From GCA-002840305 sp964609365 (GTDB taxonomy: Bacteria; Patescibacteriota; Patescibacteriia; Patescibacteriales; UBA12465), in NCBI GenBank assembly GCA_964609365.1, contig CAZSRC010000004.1, positions 1 through 35,036 on the forward strand: a DNA stretch of 35,036 bases. Direction: 5' to 3'. The translations under genes were made by a program, and so were the position numbers. Below, in pieces: positions 14,957 to 21,342 of this stretch (positions within the stretch are counted from its first letter, which is position 1; each line of letters starts with the position of its first letter). The notes beneath the pieces are model-generated. The model searched no databases. It was not told the origin of the DNA and saw only the letters and a list, made by a program, of their open reading frames with translations.

Positions 14957-15460
14957 GTTGTAAATTATTTTTTTATGGTCATCGTTAAAAAGTTAATCAA
15001 ATCCAATTCGTTTTCTACTATATGATCAAGTGGTACTTTTACCATAGGATTAAGTTTACCTCCAAGAAAAGCTGCTCTTACATCTGTTTGCAAGCCTACA
15101 AGAACTTTATTTTTCTTTTCGAGATACTTTTGTGTATATGCAATTCCAAGTTCAACGCAAGCCCCTTCATCGGGAACTCTACCATCTAAGATGAAAAGAA
15201 AAATATCGCACGATAATATCTGGTCACGGTCGATAGAAAAAATGGCTTTCCTTCTTTCATCTTTTGTCATCTTATTATATGGTGGCTTATCTTTTTCTGC
15301 ACCATCTCTTTGAGGCAAAAAAACTTCAAAGCCATTTTTTTCAAGCTTTTCTGTAAGGATTTGATTAAATTGTTTTTCTGCTTGATTAAACAACGGACCT
15401 GCAAAGTAAATTTTCATATTGATTGTTTCACTGAATAAAAAAATAATTTATTTCATATAA
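14862..15460 (-). mobile_element. Cassette 3: nucleoside deoxyribosyltransferase
   Basis: Bounded by sites B and C. The inverted repeat arms 14950-14976 and 15435-15461 match at 23 of 27 positions, with the 16-bp perfect block TAAATTATTTTTTTAT. The left arm covers the stop codon. Confidence 0.8.
14965..15417 (-). CDS. Nucleoside 2-deoxyribosyltransferase (cassette 3)
   Basis: This 150-residue protein of the NDT/DUF4406 superfamily transfers 2-deoxyribose between bases or hydrolyses nucleotides. Signatures are KIYFAGPLFNQAEK at the N terminus, the aspartates in SIDRDQILSCDIFLFILDG, and the catalytic glutamate in VPDEGACVELGIAYTQ. The length is that of compact bacterial NDT enzymes. NDT-like proteins occur in base salvage and also as modified-base or defence accessories; nothing in the neighbouring cassettes decides between these. 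The ATG at 15417 gives the natural N terminus and lies about 45 bp from the cassette start. The last codons fall inside the terminal inverted repeat. Confidence 0.87.
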   Translation of the reverse strand: MKIYFAGPLFNQAEKQFNQILTEKLEKNGFEVFLPQRDGAEKDKPPYNKMTKDERRKAIFSIDRDQILSCDIFLFILDGRVPDEGACVELGIAYTQKYLEKKNKVLVGLQTDVRAAFLGGKLNPMVKVPLDHIVENELDLINFLTMTIKK

Positions 15461-15548
15461 CGTTAGGGATATGAGAAGTTGCGACCAACGGGAGCAATTT
15501 GGGTGGAGAAGTCTGCAAGACTTCGTAACCTTATATCCCTTGTTAAAT
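15455..15548 (-). repeat. attC-like site B (between cassettes 2 and 3)
   Basis: Outer boxes are ATATAAC (15455-15461) and GTTAAAT (15542-15548). GGGATAT.AG pairs with CTTATATCCC except for one G-T/G-A position. Inside are the AA bulge before GTT, the TTTGGGTGGAG block, the hairpin GAAGTCT/AGACTTC and CGTAACC. Confidence 0.82.
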
Positions 15549-16317
15549 GAGGCGAAGCCCGAGCCAGAGTGCAACGTCCCGAAGGGCTGGCGAGAGTAAA
15601 TATTAGTGGCCGTTACTTCGATAAAGTACATAGATAAGCAATATTAACTTTTGTTATGTCGTCTATCTGTAAATTTGCCTGAGAAAAAATATCTTCCAAT
15701 TGTTTCTTTGAAAATTGTTCTGAAACATTATCGCCTAAACTTTCATCAAAAACGACTTTTCCGTTCTCTACATTTTTAATCATAAGTCCTATTAACTTAT
15801 AGACTTTCATTCTTTCTTCCAAAGCATCTTCGGAAAATACGCTGATTATAATTTTTCCAGATTTATTTAGAATTCTCTTCATCTCTTCAAGAATAATATA
15901 TTTGTTATCAGCAAAATTCGCAAATGTAGTCATACAAACAACAAAATCAAATTCTTCGTTTTTAAAAGGCAATTTTGTTGCATCAGCTTTGAGAATTTTA
16001 ATTGAAGGATAACTGGAAAAATTATTTTTTGCATCAGCGATTGCTTTGTCATCATGGTCTATTCCAGTAACCTTTTTTGTTACTGATAAAATGTCGAAGA
16101 TGCTTCTGCCATCTCCACAACCAACTTCAAGAACTTTGGCATTAGGAGTTATTGTTTTTTGAAGATATTTTTTCTCTTCTTCAAACCATTTGTGATAAGA
16201 TTTGGGTAAATTTTTCAAAACAAGTTTATGATAATCCATATTTGTTTTCATAGATATAAAGAAAATTTGAGTAAATATAAATATTTCGATGAGGCCACTA
16301 ATATTTATTTCATTTAA
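15461..16317 (-). mobile_element. Cassette 2: SAM methyltransferase
   Basis: Bounded by sites A and B. Arms are GTTAAATGA plus TAAATATTAGTGGCC (15542-15550 and 15597-15611) against 16293-16318. The left arm is interrupted by a GC-rich 46-bp insert (15551-15596) that can fold on itself (GCCAG/CTGGC). Confidence 0.78.
15613..16251 (-). CDS. Class I SAM-dependent methyltransferase (cassette 2)
   Basis: This Methyltransf_11-type protein has about 212 residues with the start placed at MKTNMDYHKLV. A longer frame reaches 16386, but its extra 45 residues would cross the attC site and read it as protein, so they are rejected. SAM-binding signatures are KVLEVGCGDGRS (motif I), VTGIDHDDKAI (acidic end of strand 2), ILKADATKLPFKNEEFDFVV (motifs II/III) and the MKRILNKSGKIIISVF strand. 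It resembles small-molecule or UbiE-like methyltransferases, with substrate unknown. Methyltransferases are common integron cargo. The stop lies two bases from the left cassette inverted repeat. Confidence 0.85.
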   Translation of the reverse strand: MKTNMDYHKLVLKNLPKSYHKWFEEEKKYLQKTITPNAKVLEVGCGDGRSIFDILSVTKKVTGIDHDDKAIADAKNNFSSYPSIKILKADATKLPFKNEEFDFVVCMTTFANFADNKYIILEEMKRILNKSGKIIISVFSEDALEERMKVYKLIGLMIKNVENGKVVFDESLGDNVSEQFSKKQLEDIFSQANLQIDDITKVNIAYLCTLSK

Positions 16318-16400
16318 CGTTCGCGTGTATGAGAAGTTTGCGAAGCAAATTTGGGTGGAGGTTTTTGTAAAAAACCGTAACCTCATACACGCTGTTAGAT
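16312..16400 (-). repeat. attC-like site A (between cassettes 1 and 2)
   Basis: Outer boxes are ATTTAAC (16312-16318) and GTTAGAT (16394-16400), the latter identical to the classical attC core. The stem GCGTGTATGAG (16323-16333) and CTCATACACGC (16382-16392) is an 11-bp perfect match. Unpaired AA then GTT/AAC follow. Small hairpins TTTGC-GAA-GCAAA (16337-16349) and GGTTTTT-GTA-AAAAACC (16360-16376) flank TTTGGGTGGAG. This is the cleanest of the set. Confidence 0.88.
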
Positions 16401-17814
16401 GATGTAATTAAAAGTTTTTGTTTTGCGAATGCAAAACATTATTTGGGGCTATTTTTTAAATATTCGTCTTCTTCCATGTTTCTTCTGGATCAGGCATTGC
16501 ATTAAGCTGGTCAGTAAAATTATTGTATTGTTCTTCAGTAATAGTAATTTGTTTTGACCCGTCAGCAGAATAATAACTATATGTATTGTCTGGATTTTTT
16601 TGTGCAGTTTCAATGATACGCTTCAGGGGCTCTCTTTTTTCTCTATATCCAGAAGCATAATTTGCAACCCCATCAATATTATATCCATGATAATCTAAAT
16701 TTCTGTCTGATTTCATTTTTTTGTACTCTTCCCGTTGTTGCAATGCCTGATAAAATCTTTTTGCGTCTTCTACGGAAGCAAAATTAGCAACAAAACGGGT
16801 TGTTTCGCTGTCTGGTTTTAAATCTACTTGGTGTGTTTTTTGGACATCAAGATGTTTGAATGCGATAGGAATTTTTTCGCTTTTAGCTAATTCAAAAGCT
16901 AGATCTCGCAATTCTTCCATATTGTCTAAAGGGATGTCAAAATATATTCTTTCTTTACCCCATTCCAATTGACCAGATTCTTTTAGTTTTTTAGCCGCCG
17001 CATTTCCATATTCATACCAAAAAACACCAATATCAGTTTCTCCGTTTTTAACTTTAAACTCCTCAAAATCTTTATCCTCTAAACCCTCATAGTTTTGTTG
17101 CGAATTTTGCTCGGGCGTTGTTAGGTTATCACCCTGAATTTCTTGTTTAGGAATGCCGAGCTCTTCCCGAATAGCGTTTGCTTTTTCTTGGTCGTCGATT
17201 TTTCTTTTACTTTCTAAAGCACTAAACGATAATCTTTGCGCGAGGTTGTTATAAACGCTTTTATCTATGCCTTTGGCAAAATCAAAAGAGAAAGGCTTGT
17301 CCGGATTATTTTTTTTAAAGTTTTCATAGCTCGTTTTTAATTTTTGAAGCACAAACGACTCTTCAGATGATAAATTTTCAATCTCTCTTTTGCCCTGAAT
17401 GCATTCTATTAAAGCTCTGGCAGCATCTTTTTGAGCGTCGGAAAATTTTGCTTTTTGCTCATCAGATAGACCGGAGTATTGTTGTTTTAACCCTTCTGCC
17501 TTTTGTGCTTCTCTGTCTTGCTCTGCTCTTTTGATTTCTTCTAGCGCATTTTGTCTTCTTTCCGTTTCCGATTTATTTTTAGCTTCATCAATATAAATCG
17601 GATTTTGCCAAAGCTCCTCTACTATTTCGCTTGGCATTCCTTTATACTGCGGAGGAATTGCACTTTGTTTTTCTTCCAAATTTTCTGTTGGATCAGCTTC
17701 TTGATTTAAATTGTTGAGTTGTTGTTCTGGTGATTTCATAAAGAATATTTAAAAAATAGCCCCAAATAATAAATTTCCGAAGGAAATTTAAAAACTTTTA
17801 ATTATTTCATCTAA
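16318..17814 (-). mobile_element. Cassette 1: unknown 427-residue protein, with a 72-bp inverted repeat
   Basis: Arms 16394-16465 and 17743-17815 are inverted copies. The outer parts share TAATTAAAAGTTTTT, and the inner parts share ATTATTTGGGG and CTATTTTTTAAATATTC without a mismatch. Between them each arm carries a different small hairpin: GTTTTGC-GAAT-GCAAAAC on the left, AAATTTCC-GAA-GGAAATTT on the right. The left arm contains the stop codon. Confidence 0.82.
16456..17739 (-). CDS. Unknown soluble protein, 427 residues (cassette 1)
   Basis: I do not recognise a family. The first 130 residues are Glu/Gln/Lys-rich and probably helical or coiled (QNALEEIKRAEQDREAQKAE). A Gln/Asn-rich linker near 200-215 follows, then a compact-looking C-terminal domain (about 220-425) with mixed alpha/beta character: ERIYFDIPLDNMEELRDLAF, PIAFKHLDVQKTH, TRFVANFASVEDAKRFYQAL and YHGYNIDGVANYASGYREKR. 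There is no signal peptide, membrane helix or obvious catalytic triad. The conserved-looking charged residues in the last block (K, H, R, D) hint at ligand or phosphate binding, which is only a guess. It is the first cassette after mnmA, and the start ATG lies 3 bp inside the right inverted-repeat arm. Confidence 0.7.
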   Translation of the reverse strand: MKSPEQQLNNLNQEADPTENLEEKQSAIPPQYKGMPSEIVEELWQNPIYIDEAKNKSETERRQNALEEIKRAEQDREAQKAEGLKQQYSGLSDEQKAKFSDAQKDAARALIECIQGKREIENLSSEESFVLQKLKTSYENFKKNNPDKPFSFDFAKGIDKSVYNNLAQRLSFSALESKRKIDDQEKANAIREELGIPKQEIQGDNLTTPEQNSQQNYEGLEDKDFEEFKVKNGETDIGVFWYEYGNAAAKKLKESGQLEWGKERIYFDIPLDNMEELRDLAFELAKSEKIPIAFKHLDVQKTHQVDLKPDSETTRFVANFASVEDAKRFYQALQQREEYKKMKSDRNLDYHGYNIDGVANYASGYREKREPLKRIIETAQKNPDNTYSYYSADGSKQITITEEQYNNFTDQLNAMPDPEETWKKTNI

Positions 17815-17838
17815 CTGGTTATTATACGAACCAACCAG
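17808..17838 (-). repeat. Cassette 1 junction (attI-like or shortened attC)
   Basis: On the minus strand, CCAG|TTAGATG gives the recombination core. Just upstream lies a short palindrome, CTGGTT (17815-17820) and AACCAG (17833-17838), with TATAAT on the minus strand inside it. There is no long attC stem, so this is where an attI or a collapsed attC would be expected. Confidence 0.5.
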
Positions 17839-17940
17839 CTAATACTACTTAAATAATAACACAATTAATAAAAATATTAAAATAGGAACTTTGAACTATC
17901 CACAATTTCTCACTATTTCAAATTTAAACAAGGTTTTTAA

Positions 17941-19029
17941 CTAAACAATTATTCCACCACCTAAAAGCTCTGACTTATTATAAAAAACGGCACTCTGACC
18001 AGATGTTATAGCTCTTTGCTTTCTATGAAAACGAACCAATGCTGTATTATCTTTTTTGTTATAATAAATCAAGCAAGAAACTTCTTTATGGCGATAACGA
18101 ATTACAACTTTTGCTCTTAGAGGAAATTTAAGATCTTTTAAATTAATCCAATTAATATTTTTTAAATTCATTTCTATACTATATAAAATAGGGTCATTAA
18201 AATTTTTTACAACATACAAGACATTATTTTCTCTATCAAATTTAGCAGCATAATAAGGTCCAGTTCCGCCTATATCTATACCTCTTCTCTGCCCGATAGT
18301 ATAAAGCTCCAAACCCTGATGTTTGCCTATTAATTCCCCACTAGGCCAAATTTTAATTTCTCCAGATTTAAATTTTAAATATTTTTTCAAAAAATCATTA
18401 TGTCTTTTTCCGAAAATAAAACAAATTTCCTGACTATCATTTTTAGATGCTACTATTAAATTTGCTTTTTTAGCTATTTCCCTAACCTTTGGTTTTTTAA
18501 AATTAGATAATGGAAATAAAATTTTTTTTAATTGCTGGGAACTTAAAGAATATAAAAAATATGTTTGATCTTTATTTTTATCTAAAGCTCTAAACATTTT
18601 TATCTTTCTAGAATCTTTTTCTAATCTAGCATAATGACCAGTTGCTATATAATCAAAACCCAGAGCCAGAGCATATTCCAAGAGTCCGCCAATTTTAATT
18701 TTTTTATTACAAATAACACAGGGATTTGGAGTTTTACCACAAGAATATTCATTTAAAAAATCATCAACAACCTCTTTTTTAAATTTTTTAGAAAAATCAA
18801 AAGTATAAAAAGGAATCTCTAGGCTAGCGCAAACTTTTTTTGCATCTAATTGAGCCTCTAGTGAGCAACATTTATTTTCATAAGAAGAGTCAGAAGAATC
18901 TTTCCAAAAATTCAAAAATATACCAGAAACATCATAACCTTGATCAATTAATAATTTTGCAGCAACAGCTGAATCAACTCCGCCAGATATAGCAACTAAA
19001 ACTTTTTTATTTTTATTTAATTTATTCAT
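17941..19029 (-). CDS. mnmA: MnmA, tRNA-specific 2-thiouridylase
   Basis: This 362-residue enzyme makes 2-thiouridine at the wobble position of tRNA Lys/Glu/Gln. The ATP PP-loop SGGVDS lies at residues 15-20. The catalytic cysteine pair is in NPCVICNKKIK (near residue 103) and in SQEICFI (near 201). ATGHYARL, DQTYFLYSL and GQRRGIDIGGTGPYY are the usual MnmA signatures. The length is normal. The gene ends about 125 bp before the first cassette, in the same direction, so readthrough could express the cassettes. Upstream, its start is 4 bp from the stop of a glycosyltransferase gene. Confidence 0.96.
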   Translation of the reverse strand: MNKLNKNKKVLVAISGGVDSAVAAKLLIDQGYDVSGIFLNFWKDSSDSSYENKCCSLEAQLDAKKVCASLEIPFYTFDFSKKFKKEVVDDFLNEYSCGKTPNPCVICNKKIKIGGLLEYALALGFDYIATGHYARLEKDSRKIKMFRALDKNKDQTYFLYSLSSQQLKKILFPLSNFKKPKVREIAKKANLIVASKNDSQEICFIFGKRHNDFLKKYLKFKSGEIKIWPSGELIGKHQGLELYTIGQRRGIDIGGTGPYYAAKFDRENNVLYVVKNFNDPILYSIEMNLKNINWINLKDLKFPLRAKVVIRYRHKEVSCLIYYNKKDNTALVRFHRKQRAITSGQSAVFYNKSELLGGGIIV

Positions 19030-19033
19030 AAAA

Positions 19034-20197
19034 TTAAGACTTTGATAAATCAGAAAAAACTTTTAAATATTTAGTAGCGGCATCCTCCCAATTAAATTTT
19101 TTTATATGTAAAGAAGCTTTCTCAATTAATCTCTTTTTTAATGCCTCATCTTTTATAAGCATTTTCATTGCTTCAAATATTTCATTTTCTTTATCAGGAT
19201 TAATCAATATAGCGCAATCACTTAAAACCTCAGGTAAACTAGAAACATTACTAGCTATAACCGCCAAAGAAAAATTCATTGCCTCTAGCGGTGGAAAACC
19301 AAAACCTTCATAAAAAGATGGATAAACTAAAAATTCTGCATTTTTATAAAAAATAGGCTTATCTAATTCATTAACATAGCCAATAAATAAAATATCATCT
19401 TTATATAAAGACTCCTTCCATTTTTTTTTAATTTCTTTGGTTTTCCAGCCCCAAGAACCAACTAAAACCAATTTATAATCAAAACCATCATCTCTTAAAA
19501 GATTAAAGGCAGAAATTAGGTTTTTTATATTTTTTCTAGGTTCAATAGTTCCAAAATATAAAATATATGGCTTTTCTATATTATATTTATCTTTTAAGAA
19601 TTCGTTAGCATTTTTATTATTAATAAAATCCGAAGACTCTTCATTGCTATTGGATAACTCAATTAAATCATGAGAGATTCCCGGATAAATAACTTCAATT
19701 TTTGATGAATCCACTCCTAGTAATTCAATTAAGTCATTTTTAGTATTTTCTGAAACAGCAATTATTTTATCAAATTTTTTAATATTTTTTTTGATATTTA
19801 AAGATTTATGCCAAAAATTTTTTCTCCAACTAAAAAATTCTGGATATCTTAAAAAAGAAAGATCGTGAATTGTTATTACATTTTTACTTTTAGGGGAAAA
19901 TGATGCAAAATTAATGTGAGGTAAGTAAAAAACATCAACCCCATCAAGCACTCTATCTAATTTTGGATAATTAAATATTTTTTGCAAAAAATAATTAAAT
20001 ATTTTATTAGGATATCTAGTATTTTTTGTCTTTACTGAAAATCCTTTTATATTTACAGCCCTAAATGAGTTATAAAAAAAACAATAAGCATTTTGCTTAT
20101 CAATTTTTAATATGTTTTTTAATAAATAAAAGGTAAAACTAGCGACTCCACTATAATGTTTATCTAATAAAACACGAACATCTATTCCAATTTTCAT
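19034..20197 (-). CDS. GT4-family glycosyltransferase
   Basis: This 387-residue GT-B glycosyltransferase (family 4) acts in envelope polysaccharide synthesis on the cytoplasmic face. The N-terminal MKIGIDVRVLLDKHYSGVAS, ITIHDLSFLRYPEFFS, the nucleotide-binding YILYFGTIEPRKNIKNL and the E-x7-E element in YEGFGFPPLEAM (near residues 298-308) are typical. The donor and acceptor are unknown; mannosyl- and rhamnosyl-type enzymes look like this. It is in a same-strand run with a second GT4 and a sugar-phosphate transferase (gaps 14 and 9 bp), consistent with one glycan pathway. Confidence 0.9.
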   Translation of the reverse strand: MKIGIDVRVLLDKHYSGVASFTFYLLKNILKIDKQNAYCFFYNSFRAVNIKGFSVKTKNTRYPNKIFNYFLQKIFNYPKLDRVLDGVDVFYLPHINFASFSPKSKNVITIHDLSFLRYPEFFSWRKNFWHKSLNIKKNIKKFDKIIAVSENTKNDLIELLGVDSSKIEVIYPGISHDLIELSNSNEESSDFINNKNANEFLKDKYNIEKPYILYFGTIEPRKNIKNLISAFNLLRDDGFDYKLVLVGSWGWKTKEIKKKWKESLYKDDILFIGYVNELDKPIFYKNAEFLVYPSFYEGFGFPPLEAMNFSLAVIASNVSSLPEVLSDCAILINPDKENEIFEAMKMLIKDEALKKRLIEKASLHIKKFNWEDAATKYLKVFSDLSKS

Positions 20198-20211
20198 AAT
20201 TTTTAATCAAT

Positions 20212-21333
20212 TTACTTCCCTGGATGAACATCCTGAATAAATTTTCTAATATTTTCCATAAAATTCTCCAAGGAAAACTTTTTAGAATGATCTCTTATTT
20301 TTTGACTATCCCAAGTCTTTTTATTATTTTTTATATCTGTATAAAATTTTTGAACAACAGAAGAAAGGGATTCTACATTTTGATCTTCAAAAAATAAGCC
20401 AGTCTCACCATCTATTACTGTTTCTAGGGCTCCACCCTTTTTATAGGCAATAACTGGGCGACCAGAGGCCATTGCCTCAACCTTGGAAATACCAAAATCT
20501 TCTTCCTGAGGGTTTATAAAAGCCAAACACTTACTAAATAGTTGGGCCTTAAATTCATCATTAACCCTTCCTAAAAACTCAATATTGGGGCTAGATTGAG
20601 CTATTTTTTTTAATCTTTTCATATCAACACCATCACCAAATATTTTTAATTTATAATCAGGTCCCAATTTCTTAAAACTCTCAATAACTAAATCAACCCT
20701 CTTATAAGGCGCTAAGCGACATCCAATTAAAAAATAATCTCCTAATTCTTTAGCTATATAAAATTTATTTGTTTCTACCGGTGGATATATCACAAAAGAA
20801 TCTCTTTTGTAATATTTTTTAATTCTGGCCTGAACAGTCTTAGAATTGGCAATAAAATAATCTACCCTATCAGCGGCTAATCTGTCCCAAATTCTAATAC
20901 GACTAAGAATTAGGGATGCTATTTTTTTAAGAAATTTATTATACTTTAATTCATTTATATACTGATGGGTATCACTCCATAAATATCTAGTTGGAGTATG
21001 ACAATAACAAATATGAGTTGAATCAGTTTGAGTTATAACACCCTTGGCAAAGGAGCTGGTATCTGAAATAACTAAGTCATACTCTCTTAAATCAAAAAAT
21101 TCAACTGCCATTGGCATAAAAGGTAAATACCATTGATAAAAACGAACACCTCCGGGCATTTTTTGAATAATAGAAGCATCAACCCTGCGATTTGGATAGC
21201 GATTTTCAACATTTTTTTTATCATAAAGCAAGGTATAAATAGGAGCTTCTTGGAACATATTGGAGAAAACTTCCAAAACTTTTTCCGCTCCACCATCTTG
21301 AGCTAAATGATCATGAATTAAAGCTACTTTCAT
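20212..21333 (-). CDS. GT4-family glycosyltransferase (WbaZ-like)
   Basis: This 373-residue GT-B enzyme resembles mannosyltransferases such as WbaZ. It starts MKVALIHDHLAQDGGAEKVL, has HICYCHTPTRYLWSD, the domain linker FVIYPPVETNKFY, FLIGCRLAPYKRVDL, and the donor-site acidic pair in EEDFGISKVEAMASGRPVIA. The sugar is not known, although HTPTRYLW and the E-x7-E pattern are common in GDP-mannose enzymes. It lies directly downstream of a polyprenyl-phosphate sugar-1-phosphate transferase and probably adds a later sugar to the same lipid-linked glycan. Confidence 0.9.
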   Translation of the reverse strand: MKVALIHDHLAQDGGAEKVLEVFSNMFQEAPIYTLLYDKKNVENRYPNRRVDASIIQKMPGGVRFYQWYLPFMPMAVEFFDLREYDLVISDTSSFAKGVITQTDSTHICYCHTPTRYLWSDTHQYINELKYNKFLKKIASLILSRIRIWDRLAADRVDYFIANSKTVQARIKKYYKRDSFVIYPPVETNKFYIAKELGDYFLIGCRLAPYKRVDLVIESFKKLGPDYKLKIFGDGVDMKRLKKIAQSSPNIEFLGRVNDEFKAQLFSKCLAFINPQEEDFGISKVEAMASGRPVIAYKKGGALETVIDGETGLFFEDQNVESLSSVVQKFYTDIKNNKKTWDSQKIRDHSKKFSLENFMENIRKFIQDVHPGK

Positions 21334-21342
21334 AATAAAAAA

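Larger units (their letters stand above)
13123..17838 (-). mobile_element. Integron cassette array (five cassettes), no integrase in the window
   Basis: Five one-gene units lie head to tail on the minus strand, each followed by an imperfect palindrome of 90-120 bp. The palindrome ends have the attC core, AAC at one end and G|TT at the other, within boxes such as ATTTAAC/GTTAGAT. Gene stops lie just before each site (minus direction) and starts 35-110 bp after the preceding one, the classical cassette layout. The gene set (GNAT, methyltransferase, deoxyribosyltransferase, reductase, unknown) is typical accessory content, and base composition appears less AT-rich than in the flanks. No tyrosine recombinase is encoded here, so it is either the far part of an integron or a cluster of attC sites lacking its integrase. 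Confidence 0.8.

Noticed and set aside
15423..15431. TGTTTCAC resembling half of a ParB parS site
   Set aside because: The other half is missing (followed by TGAATA), and it lies in a cassette leader, not near parAB.
15428..15631. 67-residue minus-strand frame
   Set aside because: It lies across attC site B and the cassette 2 inverted-repeat insert and ends up overlapping the methyltransferase; composition is that of the palindrome, not of a protein.
16252..16386. Upstream extension of the methyltransferase frame to an ATG at 16386
   Set aside because: The extra 45 residues are a translation of attC site A and the cassette leader. The SAM-binding domain is complete from 16251, and a gene cannot normally begin before its own cassette boundary.
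13123..17838. Transposon or insertion sequence as the cause of the accessory island
   Set aside because: No transposase or recombinase is encoded, no target-site duplication was seen, and each inverted repeat is specific to one gene and tied to attC-like cores, which fits cassettes better.
17890..17900. Near-match to a DnaA box (CTATCCACA)
   Set aside because: It is a single site with one mismatch and no cluster; parAB nearby does not by itself mark an origin.
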